51,167 bases of DNA from Bacillus rhizoplanae (GCF_917563915.1 NZ_CAKJTI010000026.1:1-51167), one strand, 5' to 3'. Numbered from the stretch's first letter, positions 42,750 through 51,167 are shown. Translations and numbers: made by a program. The notes: generated from the letters alone by a model not told the origin.

Positions 42750-43517
42750 ATGAGTTATAACAAAACAGCAGTGAAAACAATGAACATTTTAGAATTATTT
42801 TATGAGCATGACACGTTAACATTAGCTGAGATGGTGAGATTGACTGGTATGCCTAAAACATCAGTACATCGTCTTATTGGATCTCTTGAAGAAATGGGTT
42901 TGTTGCAAAAAACAATAGATGGTGCATACAAGTTAGGATTTGTTTTTTTACGATTTGGTCAGCTTGTTTCAGAGCGGTTATCTTTACGGAAAATTGCGAA
43001 GCCTTATATGGAAAAATTACAAAAAGAAATTGGACAAGCAGTTAATTTAATTATTCAAGATGGTGATGAAGCCATTTATATTGAAAAAATTGACGGGGAT
43101 CAACCTGTACGTGTATATACAGCAATTGGACGGCGAGCTCCGCTGTATGCTGGAGCGTGTCCACGTATTTTACTTACATATTTTTCAAAAGAAGAACAAG
43201 AAAATTATATAAAAAATACAACATTTGTTGCACTTGCAAAGGGCACGGTTACAGATGAAAATGAACTACGTGATATGCTGCAAACTGCAAAGGATAACGG
43301 TTATACCATTAGTTATTCAGAACTTGAAAATCATACAGCGGCTATAGCTGCTCCGATTTTTGGAAGTGATGATATGATAGTTGGTGGTATGAGTATTTCG
43401 GGTCTAGAAGCTGAGTATGATGAAACAGTAATTATAAAATGGATTGAAAATCTTATTCGAACAACGAAACAAGTATCAATAGAATTAGGGTGGAGAGAAA
43501 AGAAAGTAGGGGAATAA
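42750..43517 (+). CDS. kipR: IclR family regulator (KipR-like)
   Basis: This 255-residue regulator has an N-terminal winged helix (TLTLAEMVRLTGMPKTSVHRLIGSLEEMGLL) and a C-terminal IclR effector domain (about 80-250) with YIEKIDGDQPVRVYTAIGRRAPLYAGA. In B. subtilis KipR controls the kipI-kipA-ycsF operon. Here it is the first gene of the equivalent operon, with its TAA overlapping the pxpB ATG, so it probably controls its own operon in response to 5-oxoproline or a related compound. Confidence 0.9.
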   Translation: MSYNKTAVKTMNILELFYEHDTLTLAEMVRLTGMPKTSVHRLIGSLEEMGLLQKTIDGAYKLGFVFLRFGQLVSERLSLRKIAKPYMEKLQKEIGQAVNLIIQDGDEAIYIEKIDGDQPVRVYTAIGRRAPLYAGACPRILLTYFSKEEQENYIKNTTFVALAKGTVTDENELRDMLQTAKDNGYTISYSELENHTAAIAAPIFGSDDMIVGGMSISGLEAEYDETVIIKWIENLIRTTKQVSIELGWREKKVGE

Positions 43518-44224
43518 TGGAGTTTTCAGCATTAGGTGATCAAGCGATTGTCGTTACATTTGGACAGAAAATCAATATGGAAACTTATAAGCAAGTACAA
43601 TCTTTATTTGAAGCGTTACAAAACGTACCGTTTGTTGGGATGATAGAATGTGTTCCTTCTTATACATCTGTGACAATTTATTATGATGCCTACACATTGT
43701 ATAGGGAGAAAAAGATAAATGATTCGCCGTATGACTATGTTTGTTATCATGTGCAGTCACTTTTACAAGGTGAGAATGATAAGAAAATAAAAGAATATGA
43801 ATATATATCCATTCCGGTTTGTTACGGAGGGGAATATGGTCCTGATTTGGAAGAAGTAGCAAAGTATCATGGGCTAACAATAGAAGATGTAATTCGTATT
43901 CATAGTGAATCCACTTATTTTGTTTATATGCTCGGTTTCACACCAGGATTTCCTTATTTAGGAGGTATGCCGCAACGGATTGCAACTCCACGAAAGCATA
44001 CACCGCGATTAAAGATTCCAGCTGGATCTGTTGGAATCGGTGGAAGTCAAACAGGTATATATCCACTTGAAACACCAGGCGGATGGAATATTATCGGACG
44101 CACACCGCTTTCCTTATTTCGTCCTCAAAAAGTACCGCCTACTTATCTACAAAGTGGTATGTATTTACGTTTCATCCCCATAACAGAAACAGAATTTCAA
44201 CAATGGGAGGATGAGAATGTATGA
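43517..44224 (+). CDS. pxpB: 5-oxoprolinase subunit B (KipI family)
   Basis: A 235-residue subunit of the ATP-dependent PxpABC 5-oxoprolinase, which opens 5-oxoproline to glutamate. It shows the AHS1 (KipI) features FSALGDQAIVVTFG at the start, VCYGGEYGPDLEEVA, and the cyclophilin-like C-terminal block FTPGFPYLGGMP with PRLKIPAGSVGIGGSQTGIYP. The ATG overlaps the kipR stop and the end overlaps pxpC by 4 bp. In B. subtilis, KipI also inhibits the sporulation kinase KinA. Confidence 0.94.
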   Translation: MEFSALGDQAIVVTFGQKINMETYKQVQSLFEALQNVPFVGMIECVPSYTSVTIYYDAYTLYREKKINDSPYDYVCYHVQSLLQGENDKKIKEYEYISIPVCYGGEYGPDLEEVAKYHGLTIEDVIRIHSESTYFVYMLGFTPGFPYLGGMPQRIATPRKHTPRLKIPAGSVGIGGSQTGIYPLETPGGWNIIGRTPLSLFRPQKVPPTYLQSGMYLRFIPITETEFQQWEDENV

Positions 44225-45219
44225 GCATAGAGGTGCTACAACAAGGAATGTTGACAACTGTACAAGATTTAGGAAGACATACATATCAACAATACGGTGT
44301 ACCAGTTGGCGGAGCGATGGACATATTTGCACTTAGAATTGCAAATATGTTAGTTGGAAATGCAGAAGGAGAAGCTGGATTAGAAATTACGATTATTGGG
44401 CCGAAACTGTTAATAAAGCAGACGACATTAATTGCAATTGGCGGTGCGAATATGGAACCACTTTTAAATGGAAAACGAGTTCCATTGTGGCGCCCGGTAT
44501 TAGCAAAAGAGGGAAGTATGCTTTGTTTTAAGAAGATTCAGTCAGGATGTAGAGCATATGTAGCATTTGCTGGTGGAATTCATGTTCCAGATGTAATGAA
44601 GAGCAAAAGTACGTATATGCGAGCTAATTTAGGTGGATTGGAAGGTCGTGCTTTACAAAAGGGTGATCAATTCCAAATAGGTTCACCTTCTCTTTGGGCA
44701 AAACGTGTTATTCAGCAGCTTGTAAATGAAAAACGAGATACAACGATGTGGGGAGTAAATTCTAGTTGTTTACCAAACTATCATCATTGTCCGAAGATTC
44801 GTGTCGTGGAAGGATTAGAGTTTGAAAAGTTTACGGAAGAGAGTCGTCATACTTTTTTTACAAAGCAATTTAAAGTTTCCAATTATGCAGATCGAATGGG
44901 GTACCGTATAGATGGGGAGCAGGTAACGGTAGAGGGGAAATTAGAGTTGCTATCAGATACTGTGACGCATGGGACAATCCAAGTACCACCTGAAGGACAA
45001 CCTATTATATTAATGGCAGATCGTCAAACGACAGGTGGATATCCGCGAATTGCCAATGTAATTTCAATTGATATACCGCTGCTTGCACAATTAAAGCCAG
45101 GAGATTATCTTTCGTTTTCGAAAATTTCAGTAATAGAAGCACAGCAGCTATATATAAAACAAGAACAAACAATGTATCTTTTAAAAATGTTCATTAAGCT
45201 TAAAGGAGAAAAAGCATGA
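44221..45219 (+). CDS. pxpC: 5-oxoprolinase subunit C (KipA family)
   Basis: This 332-residue AHS2 (KipA) subunit is a partner of PxpB. Typical stretches are TTVQDLGRHTYQQYGVPVGGAMD at the start, IGGANMEP, AFAGGIHVPDVMKSKSTY and the later DRMGYRIDG and GQPIILMADRQTTGGYP. Length is normal. The start ATGA overlaps the pxpB stop, and its stop overlaps pxpA by 4 bp, so the three subunits are tightly coupled. Confidence 0.94.
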   Translation: MSIEVLQQGMLTTVQDLGRHTYQQYGVPVGGAMDIFALRIANMLVGNAEGEAGLEITIIGPKLLIKQTTLIAIGGANMEPLLNGKRVPLWRPVLAKEGSMLCFKKIQSGCRAYVAFAGGIHVPDVMKSKSTYMRANLGGLEGRALQKGDQFQIGSPSLWAKRVIQQLVNEKRDTTMWGVNSSCLPNYHHCPKIRVVEGLEFEKFTEESRHTFFTKQFKVSNYADRMGYRIDGEQVTVEGKLELLSDTVTHGTIQVPPEGQPIILMADRQTTGGYPRIANVISIDIPLLAQLKPGDYLSFSKISVIEAQQLYIKQEQTMYLLKMFIKLKGEKA

Positions 45220-45971
45220 ATGTAGTGGATTTAAATTGTGATTTAGGAGAAAGTTTTGGAGTATATAACATAGGAAATGATGATGCGATTCTACCTTATG
45301 TTTCATCGGTAAACATTGCTTGTGGATTTCATGCTGGTGATCCTTCAGTTATGCATAGTACTGTTGCAAAAGCGCTAGAACATAATGTTTCAATAGGTGC
45401 ACATCCAGGCTTACCAGACCTTATTGGTTTTGGAAGAAGAATGATGCGTGTTTCACCAGATGAAGTGTACGATTATATGATTTATCAAATCGGGGCATTA
45501 GATGGGTTTATTCGTGCATTGGGTGGAAAAATGAATCATGTTAAACCGCACGGTGCGCTCTATAATCTAGCAGCAGTAAATTCAGAAATCGCAGATGCTA
45601 TTGCAAAAGCTATTTATAAAGTAAATCCAGATCTGCTTTTATTCGGATTAGCAAGTAGTGCATTTTTGCGTGCAGGAGAAAAATATAACCTTCGTGTTGT
45701 ACAAGAGGTATTTGCAGATCGAACATATCAAAGTAATGGGACCTTAACAAATCGTGCAGAATCGAATGCATTGATTACAAATAAAGAAGATGCAATAAGA
45801 CAAGTATTGCAAATGGTACAAAAAGGTAATGTTCAGGCTGTTGATGGGACTATCGTTTCAATTGCAGCACATACAATTTGTATTCATGGGGATGGCGTGC
45901 ATGCTGTTGATTATGCGAAAAGCATTTACAATGCACTGCAGCAAGCACAAATTAACATTTGTGCACCGTAA
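45216..45971 (+). CDS. pxpA: 5-oxoprolinase subunit A (LamB/YcsF family)
   Basis: This 251-residue subunit completes PxpABC. The LamB/YcsF signature is clear: VDLNCDLGESFGVY at the start, NIACGFHAGDP, IGAHPGLPDLIGFGRR, HVKPHGALYN and the late CIHGDGVHAV. It has a polysaccharide-deacetylase-like TIM barrel. It follows pxpC by overlap and precedes the transporter genes. Confidence 0.95.
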   Translation: MNVVDLNCDLGESFGVYNIGNDDAILPYVSSVNIACGFHAGDPSVMHSTVAKALEHNVSIGAHPGLPDLIGFGRRMMRVSPDEVYDYMIYQIGALDGFIRALGGKMNHVKPHGALYNLAAVNSEIADAIAKAIYKVNPDLLLFGLASSAFLRAGEKYNLRVVQEVFADRTYQSNGTLTNRAESNALITNKEDAIRQVLQMVQKGNVQAVDGTIVSIAAHTICIHGDGVHAVDYAKSIYNALQQAQINICAP

Positions 45972-45998
45972 CACGTAAAAAAGATAGGGGGTTTATAT

Positions 45999-46694
45999 AT
46001 GGTGAAATTGATTGGAATTTTACTTGTAGCAGTTGGTTTTTTATTTCGACTTAATACATTGTTAGTTGTTATGGTAGCTGGAATTGTAACAGGGATGGTA
46101 TCCGGTATGTCATTTCATGAAGTGATAAGTCTATTTGGAAAATTCTTTGTAGAAAATCGATATATGTCTATGCCAATTTTATTAACACTTCCAGTTATTG
46201 GGATTTTAGAACGTTACGGATTGAAAGAACGAGCGGAAGCACTGATTACAAAATCAAAAGGAGCAACGACGGGACGCGTTCTTCTATCGTATTTTACCAT
46301 TCGCGAAGCAACTGCAGCGATTGGGCTTAACATTGGAGGACATGCACAAACAGTAAGACCACTTGTTGCACCAATGGCAGAAGGAGCAGCGCAGGCTCGT
46401 TATGGAAAACTTCCAGAGAAGTTAAAAGAAAAAATTAAAGCATCTGCAGCAGCTGCAGAAAATACAGCATGGTTTTTTGGAGAAGATATTTTTATTGCAA
46501 CAGGAGCTATTTTATTAATGAAAGGATTTTTTGATTCTGTCGGCATGCATGTTGATGTGTGGGATATGGCACTTTGGGGGATTCCAACAGCAATTTCCGC
46601 ATTTATTGTAAGTTGGATTCGTTTTCGTCAAATTGATAGACATATAGACGACGTCATGAAACAAGAAGCGAATCAAAATAAGGAGGCGATGTAG
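45999..46694 (+). CDS. 5-oxoproline transporter, DUF969 subunit
   Basis: A 231-residue membrane protein with four to five hydrophobic segments, including a start of two close segments and the conserved PILLTLPVIGILERYGLKERAE. It also has REATAAIGLNIGGHAQTVRPLVAPMAEGAA. DUF969 and DUF979 proteins occur as a pair and are annotated as subunits of a 5-oxoproline transporter because they lie in pxp operons. Gene order here supports that. It ends 1 bp before its partner. Confidence 0.88.
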   Translation: MVKLIGILLVAVGFLFRLNTLLVVMVAGIVTGMVSGMSFHEVISLFGKFFVENRYMSMPILLTLPVIGILERYGLKERAEALITKSKGATTGRVLLSYFTIREATAAIGLNIGGHAQTVRPLVAPMAEGAAQARYGKLPEKLKEKIKASAAAAENTAWFFGEDIFIATGAILLMKGFFDSVGMHVDVWDMALWGIPTAISAFIVSWIRFRQIDRHIDDVMKQEANQNKEAM

Positions 46695-46695
46695 C

Positions 46696-47658
46696 GTGAA
46701 ATTAATTACACTTGATACAATTTATTATCTACTTGGTATTATTGTTGCTTTTATTGCAATTCGTGTTGCTTTTGATCGTCAACATCCGAACCGTTTTGGC
46801 TCTAGTTTGTTTTGGGCGTTGTTTGCTATTACATTTTTATTTGGAAGTATCATGCCCTCGTTTTATGTCGGTTGTCTCGTTTTAATTATGGTTATTTTAG
46901 CATCATTAAACAAAGTAACAAAATCAAATGAACAAGAAGCACCAGTAGAAGAGCGTGTAAAACATGCAGCAAAATTAGGAAATAAAATTTTCATGCCAGC
47001 TATTTTAATTCCTTTGTTTACTATTATCGGAACGCTCACTCTTGGGAAGCTGAAGTTTGGAAATATATTTGTTGTGGATCCTGAAAAAGTAACACTAATT
47101 GCACTAGCATTAGGTGCATTAGTTGCCTTTGCTTTTGCGATGGCCATTACAAAAGCAAAAGTGACAGAGCCAGTTCAAGAAGGAAGTCGTTTACTACAAG
47201 CGGTCGGATGGGCCGTTATTTTACCACAAATGCTTGCTGCTCTTGGCGGTATATTTGCTAAGTCTGGAGTTGGACAGGTAGTGGCGGATTTAGTTGGACA
47301 AGTATTGCCGACTGAATATCCATTCGTGGCTGTCATGGCATATTGCTTAGGAATGATGTTATTTACAATGGTAATGGGAAATGCGTTCGCTGCTTTTGCT
47401 GTTATTACAGGTGGGATTGGATTGCCTCTTATTGTTCAAATGCACGGAGGAAACCCAGCAATTATGGCAGCGCTTGGTATGTTTGCTGGTTATTGCGGCA
47501 CATTGTTAACGCCGATGGCTGCTAACTTTAACATTGTTCCGGCAATGTTGTTAGAGCTTAAAGATAAAAATGCTGTTATTAAAGCGCAAGCGCCAGTTGC
47601 CGTCGCTATTTTTATAATTAACATGCTTGTTATGTACGTACTTGTATATCGATTTTAA
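46696..47658 (+). CDS. 5-oxoproline transporter, DUF979 subunit
   Basis: This 320-residue integral membrane protein has about nine hydrophobic segments. [22 protein letters not shown] and [22 protein letters not shown], then [24 protein letters not shown], are DUF979 hallmarks. It starts with GTG, after GGAGGCG. With the preceding DUF969 protein it should import 5-oxoproline for PxpABC. The experimental basis for the substrate is mainly genomic context. Confidence 0.88.
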   Translation: MKLITLDTIYYLLGIIVAFIAIRVAFDRQHPNRFGSSLFWALFAITFLFGSIMPSFYVGCLVLIMVILASLNKVTKSNEQEAPVEERVKHAAKLGNKIFMPAILIPLFTIIGTLTLGKLKFGNIFVVDPEKVTLIALALGALVAFAFAMAITKAKVTEPVQEGSRLLQAVGWAVILPQMLAALGGIFAKSGVGQVVADLVGQVLPTEYPFVAVMAYCLGMMLFTMVMGNAFAAFAVITGGIGLPLIVQMHGGNPAIMAALGMFAGYCGTLLTPMAANFNIVPAMLLELKDKNAVIKAQAPVAVAIFIINMLVMYVLVYRF

Positions 47659-47672
47659 AGGAGGGAGGATTG

Positions 47673-48320
47673 ATGAAAAAAATTTTATTAACAGGATTTG
47701 AACCATTTGGAGGAGAAAAAATCAATCCTGCTTGGGAAGTTGCTAAACAACTTGATCAAAAGAGAATAGGTGAATATACAATCGTTAGTAAACAAATTCC
47801 TACTGTTTTTCACACATCCTTACAAATGTTAGAATTTTATATTGATGAAGTAGATCCAGCTCGTGTGGTGTGTATTGGACAAGCAGGAGGACGTTCCGAT
47901 ATTACAGTGGAGCGCGTTGCAATTAATGTAGATGATGCAAGAATTCCTGATAATAAAGGAAATCAGCCGATTGATATACCAGTGATTGAGGATGGTCCAG
48001 TGGCGTATTGGTCAACACTTCCCATAAAAGCAATTGTGAAGCAACTTCGTGAAGGGGGAATTCCAGCATCTGTTTCCCAAACAGCAGGGACGTTTGTCTG
48101 TAATCATCTTTTTTACGGACTTATGCACATACTAGCAAAAAGGGAAAATCGTATTTCTGGTGGTTTTGTACATATTCCGTTTTTACCAGAACAGGCGAGT
48201 GCGTATCCTGGACAACCGAGCATGTCGCTTTCTAACATTACAAAAGGAATAGAGCTTTTAATACAAACAGCTTTGGAAGTAGAAATAGATATAGTAGTAG
48301 CAGAAGGTACAACGCATTAA
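47673..48320 (+). CDS. pcp: Pyrrolidone-carboxylate peptidase
   Basis: This 215-residue cysteine peptidase (family C15) removes N-terminal pyroglutamate from peptides, yielding 5-oxoproline. It begins [18 protein letters not shown]. Catalytic residues are visible: Glu in [14 protein letters not shown], Cys in [13 protein letters not shown] and His in GGFVHIPF. It is the last gene of the oxoproline operon and supplies substrate for PxpABC. ATG at 47673, after AGGAGGGAGG; a TTG lies one codon earlier. Confidence 0.96.
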   Translation: MKKILLTGFEPFGGEKINPAWEVAKQLDQKRIGEYTIVSKQIPTVFHTSLQMLEFYIDEVDPARVVCIGQAGGRSDITVERVAINVDDARIPDNKGNQPIDIPVIEDGPVAYWSTLPIKAIVKQLREGGIPASVSQTAGTFVCNHLFYGLMHILAKRENRISGGFVHIPFLPEQASAYPGQPSMSLSNITKGIELLIQTALEVEIDIVVAEGTTH

Positions 48321-48389
48321 GAGAAAATTTCCAAGTTGCTGCATATGCCTGTTATAATGAAAGAAGAAATATACATAGAGGTGAATGTT

Positions 48390-49133
48390 GTGCAGCATTA
48401 TGGAGAAGTGCGTTCTATCATTGACAATGCTAAGAAGATTACGGTGTTAACTGGAGCAGGTGCAAGTACAGAGAGTGGGATTCCAGACTTTCGATCAGCA
48501 AACGGTTTGTATGCGGATGCAAAAGTAGAAATGTATTTATCAAGAGGATATTATAATCGCAACCCGAAAGATTTTTGGGAACATTATAAAGCAATCTTTC
48601 AAATCGAAACATTTCATCAATATAAACCGAATAAAGGACATACGTTTGTTGCACAGTTAGAAGAAAGTGGAAAAGATGTTGTTGTTTTAACACAAAATAT
48701 TGATGGACTTCATCAATTGAGCGGGAGTAAACGTGTCATTGATTTACATGGTACACTGCAATCTGCTCATTGTCCGAAGTGCGGTATAAAGTATAACTTG
48801 CAATATATGATTGAACATGAAGTGCCGCGTTGTGAGAAGTGTAATTTCATTTTAAATCCTGATGTTGTGTTATATGGAGACACATTGCCTCAATTTCAAA
48901 CAGCTGTTGAACGCTTGTATGAAACAGATGTATTGCTTGTGATGGGAACATCATTAAAAGTACAGCCTGTAGCGTCATTCCCACAAATAGCGAAACGAGA
49001 GATAGGGGCAACGACGATCCTTATTAATGACGAGCGAACAGGACAAGAGTCGTATTTTGATTATACGTTTCATGTAACAATAGGCGAATTTGTGAATGGA
49101 TTTTTAGCAGGTGGAGTAGACAAGGAAGAGTAA
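48390..49133 (+). CDS. cobB: NAD-dependent protein deacylase (sirtuin)
   Basis: This 247-residue sirtuin removes acyl groups from protein lysines, using NAD. Motifs are GAGASTESGIPDFRS, TQNIDGLHQ, the catalytic DLHGTL (His about 110) and a zinc site CPKC...CEKC. It is similar to B. subtilis SrtN. I prefer the GTG at 48390, seven bases after GAGGTG; an in-frame ATG at 48357 would add eleven residues without a good site. It follows pcp by 69 bp with no terminator between, so it may be read from the same transcript. Confidence 0.92.
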   Translation: MQHYGEVRSIIDNAKKITVLTGAGASTESGIPDFRSANGLYADAKVEMYLSRGYYNRNPKDFWEHYKAIFQIETFHQYKPNKGHTFVAQLEESGKDVVVLTQNIDGLHQLSGSKRVIDLHGTLQSAHCPKCGIKYNLQYMIEHEVPRCEKCNFILNPDVVLYGDTLPQFQTAVERLYETDVLLVMGTSLKVQPVASFPQIAKREIGATTILINDERTGQESYFDYTFHVTIGEFVNGFLAGGVDKEE

Positions 49134-49231
49134 ATGAAACTAAGGCTAAAAAAGTGTATGCCAAATTAGTTTTAAAAGGATATATAGTGCCCAACTAGCG
49201 AATGTATTAACCTAAGAGAATAAGAAGCAGT

Positions 49232-49281
49232 AACAAATAACGCATGGTTGTTTCCTTTATCCATGCGTTATTTGTTCTTTT
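49232..49281 (+). terminator. Strong terminator after cobB
   Basis: AACAAATAACGCATGG and CCATGCGTTATTTGTT form a perfect 16-bp stem, followed by CTTTTATTT. Confidence 0.85.
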
Positions 49282-49333
49282 ATTTAGGAATCAATTCACA
49301 ATAAGAGAGTTGCTTATTATGAAAATCAAGTTT

Positions 49334-49414
49334 TTTATCCCATAAAAGCTCGATTGGTTCAACTAACCATCAGTAGGGGATGAAAAAAACCCATCGATGG
49401 AAGTTTCACTTTAT
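49334..49414 (+). repeat. bcr1 element, internally deleted (81 bp)
   Basis: TTTAT duplications at 49334-49338 and 49410-49414 bound a copy that keeps AAAAGCTCGATTGGTTCAAC and the 3' hairpin, but has lost most of the 5' half. Its right end lies one base from the stop codon of the YqkB-like gene. Confidence 0.75.
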
Positions 49415-49415
49415 A

Positions 49416-49718
49416 TTATTTTTTTAGCGATAAACCATAAACAATCGTTTCACTTGGTGTTGTAATTTTAAAGCCTGTGCTGTAATCTAGCGTCATTGTA
49501 TTTCCGATATAATCTTTTGTGAAGTCATTGATTTGAATAACAAGTTGTTCGTCTTCAAATACGACATCATTTGCATGATATTCATCGACAATTAAATCGA
49601 TATTCACATAGACAGTACAAGTGTTGCCTATACTTCCTCTTACTCTAATAATTGTTTTACCTTCGTTTTGTAATTGTTGCAGTTTTTCTCTTGCTGTATT
49701 TGTAACACAAATGTTCAT
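49416..49718 (-). CDS. YqkB-like iron-sulfur biosynthesis fold protein
   Basis: This 100-residue protein has the HesB/IscA-like beta fold of the Bacillus YqkB group: VTNTAREKLQQLQNEGKTIIRVRG, then VYVNIDLIVDEYHANDVVFEDEQLVIQINDFTKDYIGN. The C-terminal CxC pair needed by IscA for cluster binding is missing and only three cysteines occur early, so classic scaffold function is unlikely. GGAAGGGATTGC precedes the ATG on the minus strand. Its 3' end abuts a bcr1 remnant. Confidence 0.8.
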   Translation of the reverse strand: MNICVTNTAREKLQQLQNEGKTIIRVRGSIGNTCTVYVNIDLIVDEYHANDVVFEDEQLVIQINDFTKDYIGNTMTLDYSTGFKITTPSETIVYGLSLKK

Positions 49719-49822
49719 GCAATCCCTTCCTTTTCTTAAATACTCATTCTATTATGGCAAAAATATAATAAACCGGCTACTCGGACACATAAGAAAACCT
49801 ATCAACTTTCGTTAAACATACT

Positions 49823-50029
49823 ATGATAATAAGAGGATATTATGTCTATTATGAAGGCATTCCTGTAATCCCTGTGATAAAGTACCTTAAGTATCTGGAT
49901 GTCACAGGGAAAAGTAGCAGCACACAGAAGAAATACTGTTATTCGTTAAAACGGTATTTCCTGTATTTGCAGGATACAGGGAATGGGTCGAAAAAATTGA
50001 AAGCCAAGACACAGGGCATGCACCTATAA
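49823..50029 (+). pseudogene. Tyrosine recombinase, N-terminal relic
   Basis: The first 68 residues match the core-binding domain of a phage or Tn554-type integrase: PVIPVIKYLKYLDVTGKSSS followed by TQKKYCYSLKRYFLYLQDTG. The catalytic domain (R-K-H-R-Y) is absent; after about 50000 the frame degenerates and the next gene begins. I infer a truncated element. Confidence 0.6.
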
Positions 50030-50081
50030 TCTTTTTAAGAATATGCTAAATCACATATAACCGAAGGGGGGCTGGCTTATT

Positions 50082-50972
50082 ATGTCTGAGCATTTTGGGT
50101 TTGTAGAAAAGTGCGATACAGTTCCAATCGAATTTCCCCCGCAATACCAACCTCAGCAGCCGGGTATTGAATCTTTGATGATTCCAAGACCTATCTCCGA
50201 AAATCCTAATTATTCTGGAAGCAACAAACTATTGAACAAAGTCGCCATCATTACTGGGGGAGACAGCGGGATCGGCCGGGCTGTCTCCATTGCTTTCGCA
50301 AAAGAAGGGGCGGATATTGTAATTGTTTATTTAAATGAGCATGGGGATGCATCCGAAACAAAAGACAGAGTGAACCAATTGGGCAGACAATGCCTGACAA
50401 TCGCAGGTGATATTGGGGATGACGGGTTTTGTCATTATGTCGTTAAAAAGACAATAGAAGCATTTGGCCATCTTGAAATCCTGGTCAATAATGCGGGAGA
50501 AGGACATGCACAAGCAAGTATCAGCGACATTTCAGCAGAGCAGCTCAAACGTACTTTTAAAACAAACATTTTTTCATATTTTTATTTAACACAAGCAGCC
50601 ATGCCCTATTTAAAAAATGGAAGCTCTATTATCAATACGGCTTCACTCGCCGCATACAATGGACTTGAGCCCGCAATTGATTATGCCGCTTCCAAGGGGG
50701 CTGTCGTTGCATTTACCCGCTCGTTAGCATTATCAGTCATTAATCAAGGAATCCGGGTCAATGGCGTTGCTCCAGGGCCTGTATGGACTCCTCTTATCCC
50801 TTCAAGCACTCCGCCGGAAATTTATGCAACATTTGGAAGCATTACGCCAATGAAACGTACTGCACAACCTTTTGAACTGGCCCCTGCCTATGTTTATTTG
50901 GCGTCGGACGACTCCTCATATATGACAGGACAAATTCTTCATGTAAACGGTGGAGTGATTATAAATGGATAA
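50082..50972 (+). CDS. Short-chain dehydrogenase, GSP39/YhdF-like
   Basis: This 296-residue SDR of the 'extended N-terminus' type (general stress protein 39, YhdF, YhxC) begins with about 45 residues rich in proline (FPPQYQPQQPGIE). The Rossmann loop GGDSGIGRA, NNAGEGH, the catalytic YAASKGA and APGPVWTPLIP follow. The substrate is unknown. Base composition is visibly richer in G and C than neighbouring genes, and it lies between a recombinase relic and a repeat, so it was probably acquired. GAAGGGGGG precedes the ATG. Confidence 0.88.
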   Translation: MSEHFGFVEKCDTVPIEFPPQYQPQQPGIESLMIPRPISENPNYSGSNKLLNKVAIITGGDSGIGRAVSIAFAKEGADIVIVYLNEHGDASETKDRVNQLGRQCLTIAGDIGDDGFCHYVVKKTIEAFGHLEILVNNAGEGHAQASISDISAEQLKRTFKTNIFSYFYLTQAAMPYLKNGSSIINTASLAAYNGLEPAIDYAASKGAVVAFTRSLALSVINQGIRVNGVAPGPVWTPLIPSSTPPEIYATFGSITPMKRTAQPFELAPAYVYLASDDSSYMTGQILHVNGGVIING

Positions 50973-51042
50973 GAGTAAATCCCTTCGATTCAAACGATAT
51001 TAAACCTGCCAGCAGATTGTGAAGAAATGTACTTAAAATAAC

Positions 51043-51146
51043 GGGTGTTTTTGTTTAATGCCAGATAAAAGGAGAACACATATTATACATGAATAATATG
51101 TGTTCTCCTTTATTTTTAAGGATTTTTATAATTTAGGTCTTGATAA
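51043..51146 (+). repeat. Hairpin repeat, copy B
   Basis: ACGGGTGTTTTTGTTTAATG, then a perfect 16-bp stem (GGAGAACACATATTAT/ATAATATGTGTTCTCC), TTTATTTTTAAGGATTTTTATAA and TTTAGGTCTTGATAA. The stem differs from copy A at paired positions. It can also act as terminator for the SDR gene. Confidence 0.65.
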
Positions 51147-51167
51147 TAAATTTTGATAGGTTGTTAT

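Noticed and set aside
1-51167. CRISPR arrays, tRNA and rRNA genes
   Set aside because: No regularly spaced direct repeats, no tRNA T-loop/anticodon patterns and no rRNA core sequences were seen on reading both strands.

Overview
The window looks like chromosome of a Bacillus cereus group bacterium. It is AT-rich, with strong AGGAGG-type ribosome binding sites and intrinsic terminators between transcription units. It carries several copies of the roughly 155-bp bcr1 element with TTTAT duplications that is typical of this group. Gene families such as the NETI-motif protein, the DUF378 protein, the DUF969/DUF979 transporter and a DUF4430 LPXTG protein also point to Bacillus. No rRNA, tRNA or CRISPR array was seen.

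Layout, left to right. (1) 1-4110: a transposase relic, a two-gene ABC exporter and a short-chain dehydrogenase whose 3' end was rewritten by a bcr1 insertion. (2) 4200-7700: a lipoprotein, then hisS on the minus strand with an upstream region that reads as a histidine leader-peptide attenuator, then a YbaK deacylase and an RraA-like protein. (3) 7830-13830: a probable cobalamin uptake operon. A B12-riboswitch-like leader is followed by a cell-wall-anchored protein with the two-domain plan of transcobalamin (DUF4430 plus alpha/alpha barrel), a DUF4430 lipoprotein, EcfT, a fused EcfAA' ATPase and an EcfS-like membrane protein. (4) 13970-20790: two related tnpB-only IS605-type elements, with a VOC protein, a YwiC-like membrane protein, a small helical protein and a SAM-I riboswitch ahead of an unrecognised 89-residue protein between them. 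The second element splits a flavodoxin-fold quinone reductase gene. (5) 20780-27570: a beta-lactamase-fold hydrolase, a MarR/MFS pair, an alpha/beta hydrolase, a second MFS transporter with a NETI protein, and a DUF378 protein. (6) 27600-33870: tandem bcr1 copies, serC-serA-DUF1015 and an HssRS-like two-component system. (7) 34200-41270: a superfamily I helicase, a zone of GNAT and TetR relics, an inverted pair of hairpin repeats, a DUF218 protein and an acyl-CoA dehydrogenase. (8) 41330-49130: CutC, signal peptidase I, then a 5-oxoproline operon (kipR-pxpB-pxpC-pxpA-DUF969-DUF979-pcp) followed by a sirtuin. (9) 49330-51167: a bcr1 remnant, a YqkB-like protein, a tyrosine-recombinase relic, a compositionally different SDR and a third hairpin repeat.

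How genes work together. In the 5-oxoproline operon, Pcp would free pyroglutamate from peptides, the DUF969/DUF979 pair would import it, and PxpABC would convert it to glutamate under an IclR-type regulator. In the ECF operon, surface and lipid-anchored DUF4430 proteins would pass ligand to the ECF importer. serC and serA make phosphoserine. Much of the rest is accessory sequence showing repeated invasion by small mobile elements and gene decay.
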